DNA of 64,000 bases, from assembly GCA_944384925.1 (NCBI GenBank), contig CALWVF010000032.1, positions 43,224 to 107,223 on the forward strand, written 5' to 3'. Both the position numbers and the translations under genes were made by a program. A model generated the notes under the pieces. It was given only the letters and a program-made list of their open reading frames with translations. It did not search any database and was not told the origin of the DNA. Source of the stretch: an uncultured Clostridia bacterium. Its GTDB lineage: Bacteria; Bacillota; Clostridia; Oscillospirales; Acutalibacteraceae. Positions 1 through 9,156 of this stretch are shown here, piece after piece; positions within the stretch are counted from its first letter, which is position 1; each line of letters opens with the position of its first letter.

Positions 1-47
1 CAAAAGGTCTTAGGAATAATTAATATGTTTTGCAAAAGGAGAATAAA

Positions 48-536
48 ATGGAAAGAATAGATAAAAGGAATTATTATTTAGATATAGCAGAGACAGTGCT
101 TGAAAGAGGTACTTGTATGAGGAGAAACTATGGAGCTATAATTGTAAATAACGATCAGATAATTTCATCTGGATATAGTGGTGCGCCAAGGGGAAGAAAA
201 AACTGCATTGATATTGGTTTTTGCATCAGAGAAAATATGCATGTTCCTAGAGGAGAGAGATATGAACTGTGTAGATCGGTTCATGCAGAAGCAAATGCTA
301 TTATTCATGCGGCAAGAAGAGATATGCTTGGCGCTACATTATATCTTGTTGGTAGAGCAGTATTAACTAATGATTATGTTCAAAATGCATCGTCTTGTTC
401 AATGTGTAAAAGAATGATAATAAATGCAGGAATTTCAGAGGTTATTATACGTATTTCTAAAAATGAATATAATGTAATAAATGTAAATGATTGGATTGAT
501 CATGATGAATCATTGTTAGGAAAAATGGGATATTAA
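48..536 (+). CDS. dCMP/cytidine deaminase family protein (ComEB-like)
   Basis: A 162-residue zinc-dependent deaminase-fold protein, most like dCMP deaminase/ComEB, which makes dUMP for dTTP synthesis. The sequence shows the zinc-ligand and catalytic motif HAEANAI near residue 85 and the second zinc motif CSMC near residue 118. The first motif in this family is often PCxxC; here it reads SSCSMC, which keeps both cysteines. I start at ATG 48 because AAAGGAG lies six bases upstream; a TTG at 30 is in frame but precedes that site. The gene is complete; upstream context is outside the window. The family is confident; dCMP versus another deoxynucleotide is inferred from length and similarity. Confidence 0.85.
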   Translation: MERIDKRNYYLDIAETVLERGTCMRRNYGAIIVNNDQIISSGYSGAPRGRKNCIDIGFCIRENMHVPRGERYELCRSVHAEANAIIHAARRDMLGATLYLVGRAVLTNDYVQNASSCSMCKRMIINAGISEVIIRISKNEYNVINVNDWIDHDESLLGKMGY

Positions 537-618
537 ATATAAGGATTTTTATGATTTGGTAAAAATTTTATTATTAAGAATACTAAATGTAGTATAAACT
601 ACTATAGAGGTGTTTAAA

Positions 619-804
619 ATGATTAAGGATTTTACAAACGAGACTCCAATAGATTTGAATAAGTTTCTTGTTGATGAAGTTGAAACTAATAGCAATTATA
701 TATCTTTACCTAGTAGTATGAGGGAGAAAATATATAACTACGCAAGGGAAATAGATGAAGAAAGCAATACTTTTTTAAAAAATGATATGAATATTAATTA
801 TTAA
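619..804 (+). CDS. hypothetical 61-residue acidic protein
   Basis: A short, charged, mostly helical-looking protein with no membrane segment or cysteine. I do not recognise a family. ATG 619 is preceded by AGAGGTG; an in-frame GTG at 610 lies inside that ribosome binding site and is unlikely to be used. A strong hairpin follows immediately after the stop, which supports a real monocistronic unit. No function is proposed. Confidence 0.5.
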   Translation: MIKDFTNETPIDLNKFLVDEVETNSNYISLPSSMREKIYNYAREIDEESNTFLKNDMNINY

Positions 805-807
805 GGA

Positions 808-845
808 AATCCACTATATAATATTAAGTTATTATATAGTGGATT
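808..845. terminator. inverted repeat between the small ORF and the dtxR-type gene
   Basis: A perfect 14-bp stem (808-821 with 832-845) with a 10-base loop sits between two convergent genes. It is AT-rich and has no long T tract, so it may be a weak bidirectional terminator. Confidence 0.55.
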
Positions 846-863
846 AAATATTATGAATTTTAA

Positions 864-1238
864 TTAACAATGTTTTTTAGAATATTCGACTAATTTGTTT
901 AACGTTTCGGTACTTATAACATGCTCTATTTTACAAGCATCTGATTCAGCTGTTGATTTATCTATTTTTAATGTTTCAGTAAAAAATTTACATAGTGTTT
1001 CATGTCTATAATATATTTCCTTTGCAATTTCTATACCCTTTTTAGTTAAGGATATTTTACCGTATTTTTCGTGAATTAATAAATTATGTAAACATAACGA
1101 TTTCACAGCACGATTAGCGCTTGGTTTAGATATTTTTAAAAAGGTAGATATATCGGTTATACGAACATTTTCATCTTTTAAATTTAATATATAAATTGCT
1201 TCTAGGTAATCTTCAAGTGCTCTTGTTAGTTTGAGCAT
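864..1238 (-). CDS. DtxR/MntR-family metal-dependent transcriptional regulator
   Basis: A 124-residue regulator with the N-terminal winged helix of the DtxR/IdeR/MntR family: LEDYLEAIY near residue 8 is the family hallmark and a recognition helix with SKPSANRAVKSL lies near residue 37. The second half resembles the dimerisation/metal-binding domain, with ligand candidates in YRHETLCKFF and CKIEHVIS. No SH3-like third domain is present, so it is MntR-sized. It lies downstream of feoA, feoB and a FeoB-associated peptide on the same strand with short gaps, so it probably represses iron uptake when iron (or manganese) is bound. The actual metal is not shown by the sequence. Confidence 0.85.
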   Translation of the reverse strand: MLKLTRALEDYLEAIYILNLKDENVRITDISTFLKISKPSANRAVKSLCLHNLLIHEKYGKISLTKKGIEIAKEIYYRHETLCKFFTETLKIDKSTAESDACKIEHVISTETLNKLVEYSKKHC

Positions 1239-1253
1239 TTATTACCCTCCTTA

Positions 1254-1430
1254 TTATTTTTCCTTATTTAAGTTATTTTCTTTGTTATTTTCATGTAATA
1301 TACAGTTTTCACAGCTTTTTTTACATGAGGAACATGTACCTGTTCCTTTTATTATATTTTTTATTCCTGTTATAGTCAATAGAACCAATAATAAAACAAC
1401 TGTAATTCCTATAATATAGTCAATCCACAT
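1254..1430 (-). CDS. FeoB-associated Cys-rich small membrane protein
   Basis: A 58-residue protein. It starts at ATG 1430 behind GGAGG, has one hydrophobic segment at about residues 5-23 and then a cysteine cluster, CSSCKKSCENC, followed by a charged tail. This is the layout of the FeoB-associated Cys-rich membrane proteins encoded next to feoB in Firmicutes. It sits between feoB (stop 19 bases upstream) and the DtxR-type regulator. It probably acts at the membrane with FeoB, perhaps handling ferrous iron; its exact role is not established. Confidence 0.8.
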   Translation of the reverse strand: MWIDYIIGITVVLLLVLLTITGIKNIIKGTGTCSSCKKSCENCILHENNKENNLNKEK

Positions 1431-1448
1431 TTTATATCCTCCTTATAT

Positions 1449-3533
1449 TCAATTTATTATATTTGATATTAAAGTGCCAAATTGATAAACCATTGCAGAA
1501 GCAAACCATGCAATAGAAAGTTGATACAATACGGTAACAATAGTTAACTTAGTACTTTCCATTTCCTTTTTTATTGCAGATATTGCAGCTATACATGGGG
1601 TATATAACAATACAAAAACAAGAAAGGAATATGCACTAAGAGGAGAAAAAGTATGCAATAGAGCACCTGAAATATGAGATTCAGTGCTTGCTCCATATAA
1701 TACAGACATAGTACTTATAATTGATTCTTTAGCTACTAATCCCGTAATTAAAGATACAGAAGCTTGCCAATTTCCAAATCCGCATAATGAGAATATAGGA
1801 GAAACAAAGGAGCCTATTTTATACAACATGCTCTCTTGGCCACTGGAAACCATTTGCATTTGGAAACTAAATGACTGAAGAAACCAAATAATAATAGAGG
1901 CACCTAATAATACAGTTCCAGCTTTTGTAATAAAGTCTTTTACACGTTCCCAAACATGTAGAATTAGGCTTTTAAGATTTGGAAGCCTATAAGGAGGTAA
2001 TTCCATTACAAACGATGAAACTTCACCCTTTAATATTGTATTCTTAAAAAACCATGCAGTTAAAATTGAAAGAAGTATCCCAAGTATGTATATAGAGAAT
2101 ATTACCAACGGTTTGTATTTATTGAAAAATACAGATATAAATAATGCATAAACAGGCATTTTAGCGCTGCAAGACATAAATGGAATAAGCATAATTGTTA
2201 GTTGTTTATCTTTTTTATTTTCAAGTATTCGAGTTCCTAAAACTGCAGGCACAGTGCATCCGAATCCCATAAGCATTGGAACAAATGATTTGCCAGATAA
2301 CCCTATTTTTCTAAGAATCTGATCCATTATAAATGCAGCTCGTGCCATATATCCAGTATCTTCTAATAGTGAAAGAAAAGTGAATAATATAATGATTTGT
2401 GGCATAAAAGAAAGTACAGCACCTACTCCTTGTATTATACCGTCTACAATCAGGCTTTTAGACCAGATTGATGCACCCAAGTTTGTTAAATAAGCTTCTA
2501 TAGAATTTGAAAAACAATCATTTATTAACCATTCTGTTTGTTCTTTCAGATATGATCCAATACTTCCAAAAGTTATAAAAAAGATGATTAAAATTAAAGA
2601 AAGAAAAATAGGGATAGCAAGAAATCTGTTAGTTACGATTATATCTATTTTGTCTGATATTGAATCAGATCCTTTTGGTAGTTTTCGAGATATGACTTGA
2701 TTACATATTTTGCAAATGTATTTATATCTTTGATCTGCTATTATTGTTTCTCTATCAAAGTTTTTAGTTATTTTTATTTGGCTAATGTACGAATTAATTT
2801 TTTTATGTTGTGATTCACTTAGATTTAAAAGTTTATTTTCTATATGGTCACCTTCAAATAGTTTAACAGCAACCCATCTTTTTGTAGTATTTAAATTTTT
2901 TTCAAGTGGTAAAAGAACATTCTCAATATTTTTTAATGTTACATCTATATCTTCGGAATATATGTTCTTAGGCTCTGACTTTTTAAATCCTATTAAGTAA
3001 GATATACAAGAGTTTATTAAATTTTCTATTCCTATTTGTTTACTGGCTGATATTGGAATAATAGGAACATTCAGTAATTTTTCTAATAGCTTATAGTTTA
3101 TTTTATCTCCACGTTTTTCTAATAAATCTATCATGTTTAAGGCTATTACAATAGGTTTTCCAAGCTCTAGAAGTTGTGTAGTAAGATATAAATTACGCTC
3201 GATATTTGTAGAGTCTACAATATTAATAATTAAATCATAATTTTCATTAGTTAAACAATTTCTTGTGATTATTTCTTCAGGAGAGTATGGAGATAACGAG
3301 TATATTCCAGGCAAGTCCAACAAATTTATTTGAGTATTGTTATGTAATAATTTACCTTCTTTTTTTTCAACAGTAACTCCTGGCCAATTCCCAACATATT
3401 GTGTGCTGCCAGTTAAGTTATTGAATAAAGTAGTTTTACCACAATTAGGATTTCCTGCCAAGCAAAATTTTAAAGTTTTTTTATTGATTATATTAATTGG
3501 ATAATCAGCTTTTAAATATTTAGTATCCTGCAT
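1449..3533 (-). CDS. feoB: ferrous iron transport protein B
   Basis: A 694-residue GTP-gated ferrous iron permease. The N-terminal G domain has the G1 motif GNPNCGKTT at residues 27-35, the DLPG G3 motif and a NMID G4 motif. A helical linker domain follows, and then a polytopic membrane region with the Gate motif residues around CTVPA (GFGCTVPAVLGTR) and the second gate with MSCSAKMPVYA. Length is usual for the shorter Firmicutes FeoB. The start overlaps the end of feoA by 14 bases, indicating translational coupling. It imports Fe(II) across the cytoplasmic membrane. It is regulated with feoA from the promoter at 3825-3853. Confidence 0.96.
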   Translation of the reverse strand: MQDTKYLKADYPINIINKKTLKFCLAGNPNCGKTTLFNNLTGSTQYVGNWPGVTVEKKEGKLLHNNTQINLLDLPGIYSLSPYSPEEIITRNCLTNENYDLIINIVDSTNIERNLYLTTQLLELGKPIVIALNMIDLLEKRGDKINYKLLEKLLNVPIIPISASKQIGIENLINSCISYLIGFKKSEPKNIYSEDIDVTLKNIENVLLPLEKNLNTTKRWVAVKLFEGDHIENKLLNLSESQHKKINSYISQIKITKNFDRETIIADQRYKYICKICNQVISRKLPKGSDSISDKIDIIVTNRFLAIPIFLSLILIIFFITFGSIGSYLKEQTEWLINDCFSNSIEAYLTNLGASIWSKSLIVDGIIQGVGAVLSFMPQIIILFTFLSLLEDTGYMARAAFIMDQILRKIGLSGKSFVPMLMGFGCTVPAVLGTRILENKKDKQLTIMLIPFMSCSAKMPVYALFISVFFNKYKPLVIFSIYILGILLSILTAWFFKNTILKGEVSSFVMELPPYRLPNLKSLILHVWERVKDFITKAGTVLLGASIIIWFLQSFSFQMQMVSSGQESMLYKIGSFVSPIFSLCGFGNWQASVSLITGLVAKESIISTMSVLYGASTESHISGALLHTFSPLSAYSFLVFVLLYTPCIAAISAIKKEMESTKLTIVTVLYQLSIAWFASAMVYQFGTLISNIIN

Positions 3534-3774
3534 TTATGCCTCCAAAATCTGTTTCAACAATTATATTTTTAGCTTCAGATCGCCTAATGCTTAATTCGTA
3601 ACCTCTTACATTTATTTCGATAGGGTCACCAAAAGGCGCAACCTTTTTCATAATTATTAATGCACCAGGGGTTATTCCCATGTCGATAATTCTTCTACGT
3701 ATGGCACCTGAAACATTAATCATTTTAACAATTCCTCGTTCGTGTATATTTAAGTCATTTACAGTCTTTAACAA
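3520..3774 (-). CDS. feoA: ferrous iron transport protein A
   Basis: An 84-residue SH3-like FeoA protein. It has the typical N-terminal half with RRIIDMGITPGA and the C-terminal half with VAPFGDPIEINVRGYELSIR. FeoA is a cytosolic accessory protein of FeoB. It is the first gene of the minus-strand feo operon and overlaps feoB. Its promoter has a perfect -35 and -10 with a dyad over the -10. Confidence 0.95.
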   Translation of the reverse strand: MLKTVNDLNIHERGIVKMINVSGAIRRRIIDMGITPGALIIMKKVAPFGDPIEINVRGYELSIRRSEAKNIIVETDFGGINAGY

Positions 3775-3805
3775 AATATCACCTTATTAAATGTATAAAA
3801 TTTCA

Positions 3806-3827
3806 AATGTTAGCTTATGTTAACATT
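3806..3827 (-). promoter_or_regulatory. candidate metalloregulator operator over the feo promoter
   Basis: An inverted repeat, AATGTTA (3806-3812) with TAACATT (3821-3827), separated by 8 bases. It overlaps the -10 box of the feo promoter and extends downstream, which is the position expected for a repressor. The DtxR-type protein at the end of the same operon is the likely ligand. The assignment is inference from position and symmetry. Confidence 0.5.
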
Positions 3828-3853
3828 ATACATTCTTTACTATTATATGTCAA
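3825..3853 (-). promoter_or_regulatory. sigma-A promoter of the feo operon
   Basis: On the minus strand TTGACA (3848-3853), a 17-base spacer and TATAAT (3825-3830) form a perfect consensus promoter 50 bases upstream of feoA. Confidence 0.85.
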
Positions 3854-3993
3854 TACTTAAAGCTTTGTATATTAGATGCATATTTTGGAATTTTTTTGTA
3901 GTATAATTGTGTTAATGAACTTATGTTTGCAATTTTAAAAGTATAATGCTAGAATTGTTCTATTATTATATGTAATATTTGGGGTGGATAATT

Positions 3994-5334
3994 ATGAGTA
4001 ATTTTGTGAATTACACAAAAGAAAAAATTATTGAAATTATTGAGAGAGAAGATATAAAATTTATTAGATTACAATTTACAGATATCTTTGGGGCTTTTAA
4101 AAATGTTGCTATTACCAAAAACCAGCTTGAAAAAGCATTGAATAATAAGTGTATGTTTGATGGCTCATCGATAGAGGGATTTGTTAGAATTGAAGAATCG
4201 GATATGTATTTGTATCCAGATCTTAACACGTTTATGATATATCCATGGAAATCTTACCTAGGAAAAGTAGCAAGAATAATATGTGATGTTTATACTACAG
4301 AGGGCAAACCATTTGAAGGTGATCCGAGATACATATTAAAGCGTTCTATAAAAAAAGCTAATGATATGGGATTTGTATTTAATATAGGTCCGGAATGTGA
4401 GTTTTTCTTATTTCAAAGAGACGAATGTGGGCAAGCAACAACTGAAACAATAGACAGTGGAAGCTATTTTGAACTTGGCCCTGTAGATAAAGGTGAAGAA
4501 GCAAGAAAAGATATTTGCATTACTTTAGAAGAAATGGGTTTTGAAATAGAAGCATCTCATCATGAATGCGCCCCTGGCCAACATGAAATAGACTTTAAAT
4601 ATAGTAATGCATTAAATGCAGCAGATAATATAATAACATTTAAGTTGGCAGTTAAATCTATTGCAGATAGACATAATTTACATGCAACATTTATGCCGAA
4701 ACCACTTTATCAAAAAGCAGGTTCAGGTATGCATATTAATATGTCTTTAAGCAAGGATGGAAAAAATGTTTTTTTTGATCCCGATGATGAAAATGGTTTA
4801 AGTAAAATAGCATATAGCTTTATTGCAGGTATTATTAAGCATGCTAAAGCTATGGCAGGAATTACTAATCCATTGGTGAATTCATATAAAAGATTAGTTC
4901 CTGGATATGAAGCACCTATATATATAGCGTGGTCAACAAGGAATAGAAGCCCATTAATAAGAATTCCATCGGCTAGAAATGAAAGTACTAGAATAGAATT
5001 GAGAAATCCAGATCCTTCAGCAAATCCATATTTAGCGTTAGCTGTTTGCCTTGAGTCAGGCCTCGATGGAATTAAAAATAATTTGATTCCACCAAATCCA
5101 ATTAATAAAAATATATTTACTATTAAAAGAGATATAATAGAAAAATCAGGAATAGAAAGTATTCCCAAAGATTTGTACTCTGCAATACAAGCTATGAAGG
5201 AAGATAAGATAATACTGGATACTTTAGGAGAGCACGCTTTTAATAAATATATACAATATAAAGAAAATGAGTGGAAAGAATATACAGCTTCTATTACAAA
5301 GTGGGAAATAGATAACTACCTTAATAGATATTAA
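3994..5334 (+). CDS. glnA: glutamine synthetase, type I
   Basis: A 446-residue GSI enzyme joining ammonia to glutamate with ATP. Visible motifs are the beta-grasp N-terminal DIFGAFKNV, the D50-loop-like FDGSSIEGF, the glutamate/metal site GPECEFFLF, the HHECAPGQHEID segment, the ATP-site GSGMHINMSL and NRSPLIRIP. The length and lack of a 25-residue insertion fit the GSI-alpha subtype of low-GC Gram-positives, which is not adenylylated. ATG 3994 follows GGGGTGG; the TTG at 3979 is upstream of that site. It is monocistronic, with a bidirectional terminator behind it. No glnR gene adjoins it. Confidence 0.96.
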   Translation: MSNFVNYTKEKIIEIIEREDIKFIRLQFTDIFGAFKNVAITKNQLEKALNNKCMFDGSSIEGFVRIEESDMYLYPDLNTFMIYPWKSYLGKVARIICDVYTTEGKPFEGDPRYILKRSIKKANDMGFVFNIGPECEFFLFQRDECGQATTETIDSGSYFELGPVDKGEEARKDICITLEEMGFEIEASHHECAPGQHEIDFKYSNALNAADNIITFKLAVKSIADRHNLHATFMPKPLYQKAGSGMHINMSLSKDGKNVFFDPDDENGLSKIAYSFIAGIIKHAKAMAGITNPLVNSYKRLVPGYEAPIYIAWSTRNRSPLIRIPSARNESTRIELRNPDPSANPYLALAVCLESGLDGIKNNLIPPNPINKNIFTIKRDIIEKSGIESIPKDLYSAIQAMKEDKIILDTLGEHAFNKYIQYKENEWKEYTASITKWEIDNYLNRY

Positions 5335-5360
5335 TTTTTAAATTAATAAATTTATAAATA

Positions 5361-5401
5361 AAAAATCCAATTAACTATTATAAATAATTAATTGGATTTT
5401 T
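5361..5401. terminator. bidirectional terminator glnA / XRE regulator
   Basis: A 14-bp perfect stem (5361-5374 with 5388-5401) flanked by A and T tracts, between convergent genes. Confidence 0.85.
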
Positions 5402-5404
5402 AAA

Positions 5405-5731
5405 CTATTTCTCTATTAATGCTTCGATAAACCCCAATAACTTGTTTTTTTGAGAACTATTTAAAGAACGATATTTAGAAATAATTTCAGCTTCATCAAC
5501 ACTCAGATTATTTATTATTAGGTCATTAACTGGTGTTTTTATATTAGTTAAATCTAACATATAATCGCTAGAGCAATTAAAATTTTTACATAACTTTAGC
5601 AATGTATCTACAGTTGGCATAGCTTTTCCTTTTTCATATGCGCTTATAGTTTCTTGTTGGACTCCAATTTTTAAGCCAAGATTAAGTTGAGTTTGACCTT
5701 TCGCCTCTCGTATGGTACGTAAATTCTTCAT
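5405..5731 (-). CDS. XRE-family helix-turn-helix regulator
   Basis: A 108-residue protein. Residues 4-58 form a Cro/C1-type HTH (IREAKGQTQLNLGLKIGVQ, then a recognition helix with ETISAYEKGKAMP). The C-terminal 45 residues are a short helical tail ending with NKLLGFIEALIEK, probably for dimerisation. Such proteins bind operator DNA; target genes are not known. It is divergent from the D,D-carboxypeptidase gene, and three TTCGA repeats spaced 10 bp apart lie between them. Confidence 0.88.
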   Translation of the reverse strand: MKNLRTIREAKGQTQLNLGLKIGVQQETISAYEKGKAMPTVDTLLKLCKNFNCSSDYMLDLTNIKTPVNDLIINNLSVDEAEIISKYRSLNSSQKNKLLGFIEALIEK

Positions 5732-5845
5732 TTTACACCTCTAATATATAATATACAAATATAATTTTAGATATATTATTTATGCTTGCAAGATAGATAA
5801 TGCATAATATTATAGATATAATTTATTTAATAAGCTAAAAATATT

Positions 5846-5870
5846 TTCGATTTATTTCGATTAAGTTCGA
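5846..5870. promoter_or_regulatory. three helically phased TTCGA repeats
   Basis: TTCGA occurs at 5846-5850, 5856-5860 and 5866-5870, exactly 10 bp apart, with outer flanks ATATT and AAAATAT forming an imperfect dyad. The array lies between the XRE regulator and the divergent carboxypeptidase gene. It could be an operator for the XRE protein or a degenerate series of Spo0A boxes (TTCGACA on this strand). Neither is shown. Confidence 0.45.
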
Positions 5871-5994
5871 AAAATATAAAATAAAAATTTATCTTTAAAG
5901 TTATTATCTTCAATTATTAAGTAGATATTATAAGTTGTCTGCATACAAATCATTTTATAGGCATAATTATGTATTATTAATTGGAGGTGCCGAT

Positions 5995-7140
5995 ATGAAA
6001 AAATATATTGCTGCTTTGCTTTCTTTTATTTATTTATTTTTGATATCTACATATAAAATGCCTGTATTTGCTATATCTAATGATGATATAACAGCACCTA
6101 GTGCTATATTGATGGAAGCTAACACTGGTAAAGTATTATATGAAAAGAATCCACATGAAATACGAGCTTGTGCTTCAATTACTAAAGTTATGACATTACT
6201 GCTTGTAATGGAAGCAATAGATGATGGAAAGATATCGATGGAAGATAAAGTGACAACAAGTGAACACGCCTCCTCTATGGGAGGATCTGACATTTGGCTT
6301 GAACCAGGAGAAGTTATGACTGTTGATGAAATGATAAAAGCAACAGTTGTGGCGTCTGCTAATGATGCTGCAGTAGCTCTTGCAGAACATCTATGTGGTA
6401 CAGAAGACGATTTTGTTGCTGAAATGAATAAAAAAGCTGCAGAATTAGGAATGAAAGATACAGTATTTAAAAACTGTAATGGACTTGATGAAGATGGTCA
6501 TTTAACTAGTGCGTTTGATGTTGCAATTATGTCGAAAGAATTGATAAAACATGAGAAAATATATGAATATACTTCAATTTGGATGGATTCATTAAGAGAT
6601 GGTAAGACCCAAATAGTAAATACAAATAAACTCTTGAAAAGTTACAAAGGAATTACTGGCCTTAAAACAGGTACGACAAGCCAAGCCGGAAGTTGTATTT
6701 CTGCGACAGCTAAACGTAATAATCTTAGTCTTATATCTGTTGTTTTGGGTAGTGCAACAGGAAAAGAAAGATTTAAAGATGCTGCAATCTTGCTAGATTA
6801 TGGATTTGCCAATTATGTTGTTACAGAACCAATATTGCCAGAGGAAGTTTTAGAGCCGGTAAAAGTCATTAATGGCATGAAACCTTATGTTGATACGGCA
6901 GCAGATTTGTCGGGTGGATTTTTAACACAAAAAGGTCAGGAAAAAAATATAACCAGTGAAGTGAGTATACAAGAGGAAGTAGAAGCACCTATAAATAAAG
7001 GGCAAGAAGTAGGGAAAATTATATATAAACTGGGTAATGAGGTTCTATCTGAATATCCTATAGTTACAGTAGAGAGTGTTGAAAAAATTAATTTTTCAGA
7101 TGTTTTTAATATTTTGCTAAAATCTCTTACTAATCTGTAA
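5995..7140 (+). CDS. D-alanyl-D-alanine carboxypeptidase (DacF-like)
   Basis: A 381-residue secreted serine D,D-carboxypeptidase (peptidase S11). It has a signal peptide at residues 1-26, the SxxK motif SITK at residues 61-64, SAN at 121-123 and KTGTTS near residue 224, then the beta-rich C-terminal domain of PBP5-type enzymes and an amphipathic tail that may anchor it to the membrane. It removes the terminal D-Ala of peptidoglycan stem peptides. I start at ATG 5995 behind TTGGAGGTG. A second paralogue lies at 52574. In spore formers DacF trims spore cortex or cell-wall peptides; a sporulation role here is inference. Confidence 0.93.
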   Translation: MKKYIAALLSFIYLFLISTYKMPVFAISNDDITAPSAILMEANTGKVLYEKNPHEIRACASITKVMTLLLVMEAIDDGKISMEDKVTTSEHASSMGGSDIWLEPGEVMTVDEMIKATVVASANDAAVALAEHLCGTEDDFVAEMNKKAAELGMKDTVFKNCNGLDEDGHLTSAFDVAIMSKELIKHEKIYEYTSIWMDSLRDGKTQIVNTNKLLKSYKGITGLKTGTTSQAGSCISATAKRNNLSLISVVLGSATGKERFKDAAILLDYGFANYVVTEPILPEEVLEPVKVINGMKPYVDTAADLSGGFLTQKGQEKNITSEVSIQEEVEAPINKGQEVGKIIYKLGNEVLSEYPIVTVESVEKINFSDVFNILLKSLTNL

Positions 7141-7240
7141 TTTTTTATATTTATAAATTTATTGACTCTGTTCTTGCAAAGTAAAGTATTATATTGTAAA
7201 ATAAAATTAATTAAAATATGTAATATGCGGAGGATTATTT

Positions 7241-8578
7241 ATGGCTACGAAGTTAATAGATAAGTATTTAAATAAATTTATAACAGATGAGGAATATGTA
7301 GCTATTGAACCACAAATAAATGTAGCTCATGATATATTACATTCGAAAAGAGGATTGGGAAACAATTTTCTTGGATGGATTGATCTTCCGGAAAATTATA
7401 GTAAAAATGAATTTTTAAAAATAAAAAATGCAGCAGAAAAAATAAAATCTGATTCCGATATATTTATTATTATAGGTATTGGCGGTTCATATTTGGGTGC
7501 CAAGGCTGTAATAGATTTTGTTAAATCTCCGAATTATAATTCTTTAAAAAAAGATACCCCAGATATTTATTTTGTGGGAAATAATATAAGTTCTACTTAT
7601 TTATCGGAAATATTAGAAATATGTGAGGGAAAGGATATTTCCATAAATGTAATATCAAAGTCAGGAACTACAACAGAGCCAGCAATCGCATTTAGAATTT
7701 TTAGAAATCTTTTAGAAAAAAAATATGGAAAAGAGGAATCTCGTAAAAGAATATATTGCACGACAGATAAAAATAAAGGCATATTAAGAGAACTATCTGA
7801 ACGTGAAGGATATGAAACTTTTGAGGTGCCAGATGATATAGGTGGTCGATTTTCTGTTCTTACAGCTGTTGGGTTGTTACCTATAGCAGTAAGCGGAGCA
7901 AACATAGATGAATTGATGAATGGAGCACTGCAAGCAAAAAATGATTTTTTGAAGCCAAGTCTATATGAAAATGATTGCTATAAATATGCGGCTATAAGAA
8001 ATATTCTATATAGAAAAGGAAAAAAGGTAGAAGCTTTAGTTAGCTATGAGCCTTGCTTTTCAATGATGAGCGAGTGGTGGAAACAATTATATGGAGAAAG
8101 CGAAGGAAAGAATCAAAAAGCGTTATTTCCGGCATCAATGACTTTTTCAACAGATTTGCATTCTATGGGTCAATTTATACAAGATGGAAGTAAAGTTTTA
8201 TTTGAGACTGTTGTTGTATTTGATTCTCCAAAGAAAAATATTATGATAGAATACGATAAAGAAAATGTAGATGGGCTTAATTTTCTAGAGGGAAAAACTA
8301 TGTCTTATGTAAATGAAAAGGCATTTGAGGGAACAATTTTAGCGCATACAGATGGATTAGTGCCAAATATAGTTTTAAGAGTTCCAAAGATGGATGAAAA
8401 AGAAATAGGATACTTAATTTATTTTTTCGAGAAGGCATGTGCAATTTCCGGATATTTACTTGGAGTTAATCCATTTGATCAACCAGGAGTAGAAGCATAT
8501 AAGAAAAATATGTTTGCTTTGTTAGGCAAACCTGGATATGAAAATGAAAGAGATATTCTTGAAAAAAGACTTATTTAG
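7241..8578 (+). CDS. pgi: glucose-6-phosphate isomerase
   Basis: A 445-residue enzyme converting glucose 6-phosphate and fructose 6-phosphate. The sequence shows the phosphate-binding [12 protein letters not shown] near residue 80, [10 protein letters not shown] near 140, the [11 protein letters not shown] segment near 205, and the C-terminal [12 protein letters not shown] with the catalytic lysine. Length is typical for the shorter bacterial form (about 450). ATG 7241 follows GGAGG. It is monocistronic, in the glycolysis/pentose phosphate network. Confidence 0.97.
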   Translation: MATKLIDKYLNKFITDEEYVAIEPQINVAHDILHSKRGLGNNFLGWIDLPENYSKNEFLKIKNAAEKIKSDSDIFIIIGIGGSYLGAKAVIDFVKSPNYNSLKKDTPDIYFVGNNISSTYLSEILEICEGKDISINVISKSGTTTEPAIAFRIFRNLLEKKYGKEESRKRIYCTTDKNKGILRELSEREGYETFEVPDDIGGRFSVLTAVGLLPIAVSGANIDELMNGALQAKNDFLKPSLYENDCYKYAAIRNILYRKGKKVEALVSYEPCFSMMSEWWKQLYGESEGKNQKALFPASMTFSTDLHSMGQFIQDGSKVLFETVVVFDSPKKNIMIEYDKENVDGLNFLEGKTMSYVNEKAFEGTILAHTDGLVPNIVLRVPKMDEKEIGYLIYFFEKACAISGYLLGVNPFDQPGVEAYKKNMFALLGKPGYENERDILEKRLI

Positions 8579-8659
8579 GTTATTAAGATTAAGTGCCATA
8601 CATTTAATCTTATATAATAAATTTTAGTAAGATTATATTATAAAATAGGAGGACTTTTT

Positions 8660-9076
8660 ATGGTATCTTTATTAGTTGGAAATAAAGGATGCGGAAAGAC
8701 TAAAAGATTAATTGAATGTGTAGAGAAAGCACTGTCTAATACTAAGGGAAATGTTGTAGTTGTTGAAAAAGGTGAGAAATTAACTTATAATGTACCTCAC
8801 GAAGCAAGGTTAATTGATGCTGAGCAATATAATATATCTGGATATAAATCGTTATATGGATTTTTGTGTGGAGTTTGCGCAGGAAATTATGATGTTACAG
8901 ATATTTTAGTTGATTCAACTTTAAAAATATGTGATGAAGGACTACATAAATTATCTGAATTTCTAAATAATATTAAAAGAATTTCAGAACAGTCTAATAC
9001 CAACTTTGTTTTTTTAATATCAGCAGATGAAAAGGACCTTTCAGATGATATAGATAGTGAAATAAAAAGGATTTAG
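8660..9076 (+). CDS. small P-loop protein of unknown function
   Basis: A 138-residue cytosolic protein with an N-terminal Walker A motif, GNKGCGKT at residues 7-14, and a candidate Walker B strand near TDILVDSTL (residues 82-90). Clostridial relatives are often mislabelled as PilT-like, but it is far too short to be a secretion ATPase. It stands just after pgi with its own ribosome binding site AGGAGG, and a terminator follows. Nucleotide binding is plausible; substrate and role are unknown. Confidence 0.6.
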   Translation: MVSLLVGNKGCGKTKRLIECVEKALSNTKGNVVVVEKGEKLTYNVPHEARLIDAEQYNISGYKSLYGFLCGVCAGNYDVTDILVDSTLKICDEGLHKLSEFLNNIKRISEQSNTNFVFLISADEKDLSDDIDSEIKRI

Positions 9077-9087
9077 TAATATTATAA

Positions 9088-9114
9088 GGCTGTCAATAAG
9101 TATGACAGTCTTTT
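9088..9114 (+). terminator. terminator after the small P-loop gene
   Basis: An 8-bp stem GGCTGTCA/TGACAGTC (9088-9095 with 9103-9110, one G-T pair) followed by TTTTATTT. Confidence 0.8.
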
Positions 9115-9156
9115 ATTTAGTTAAAAATTTTTTTATATATCTTAAAGGAGAAAAAT

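Noticed and set aside
1231..1419. Plus-strand frame opposite the small Cys-rich FeoB peptide
   Set aside because: It is a shadow; the minus strand has a good ribosome binding site, the expected cysteine pattern and operon context.
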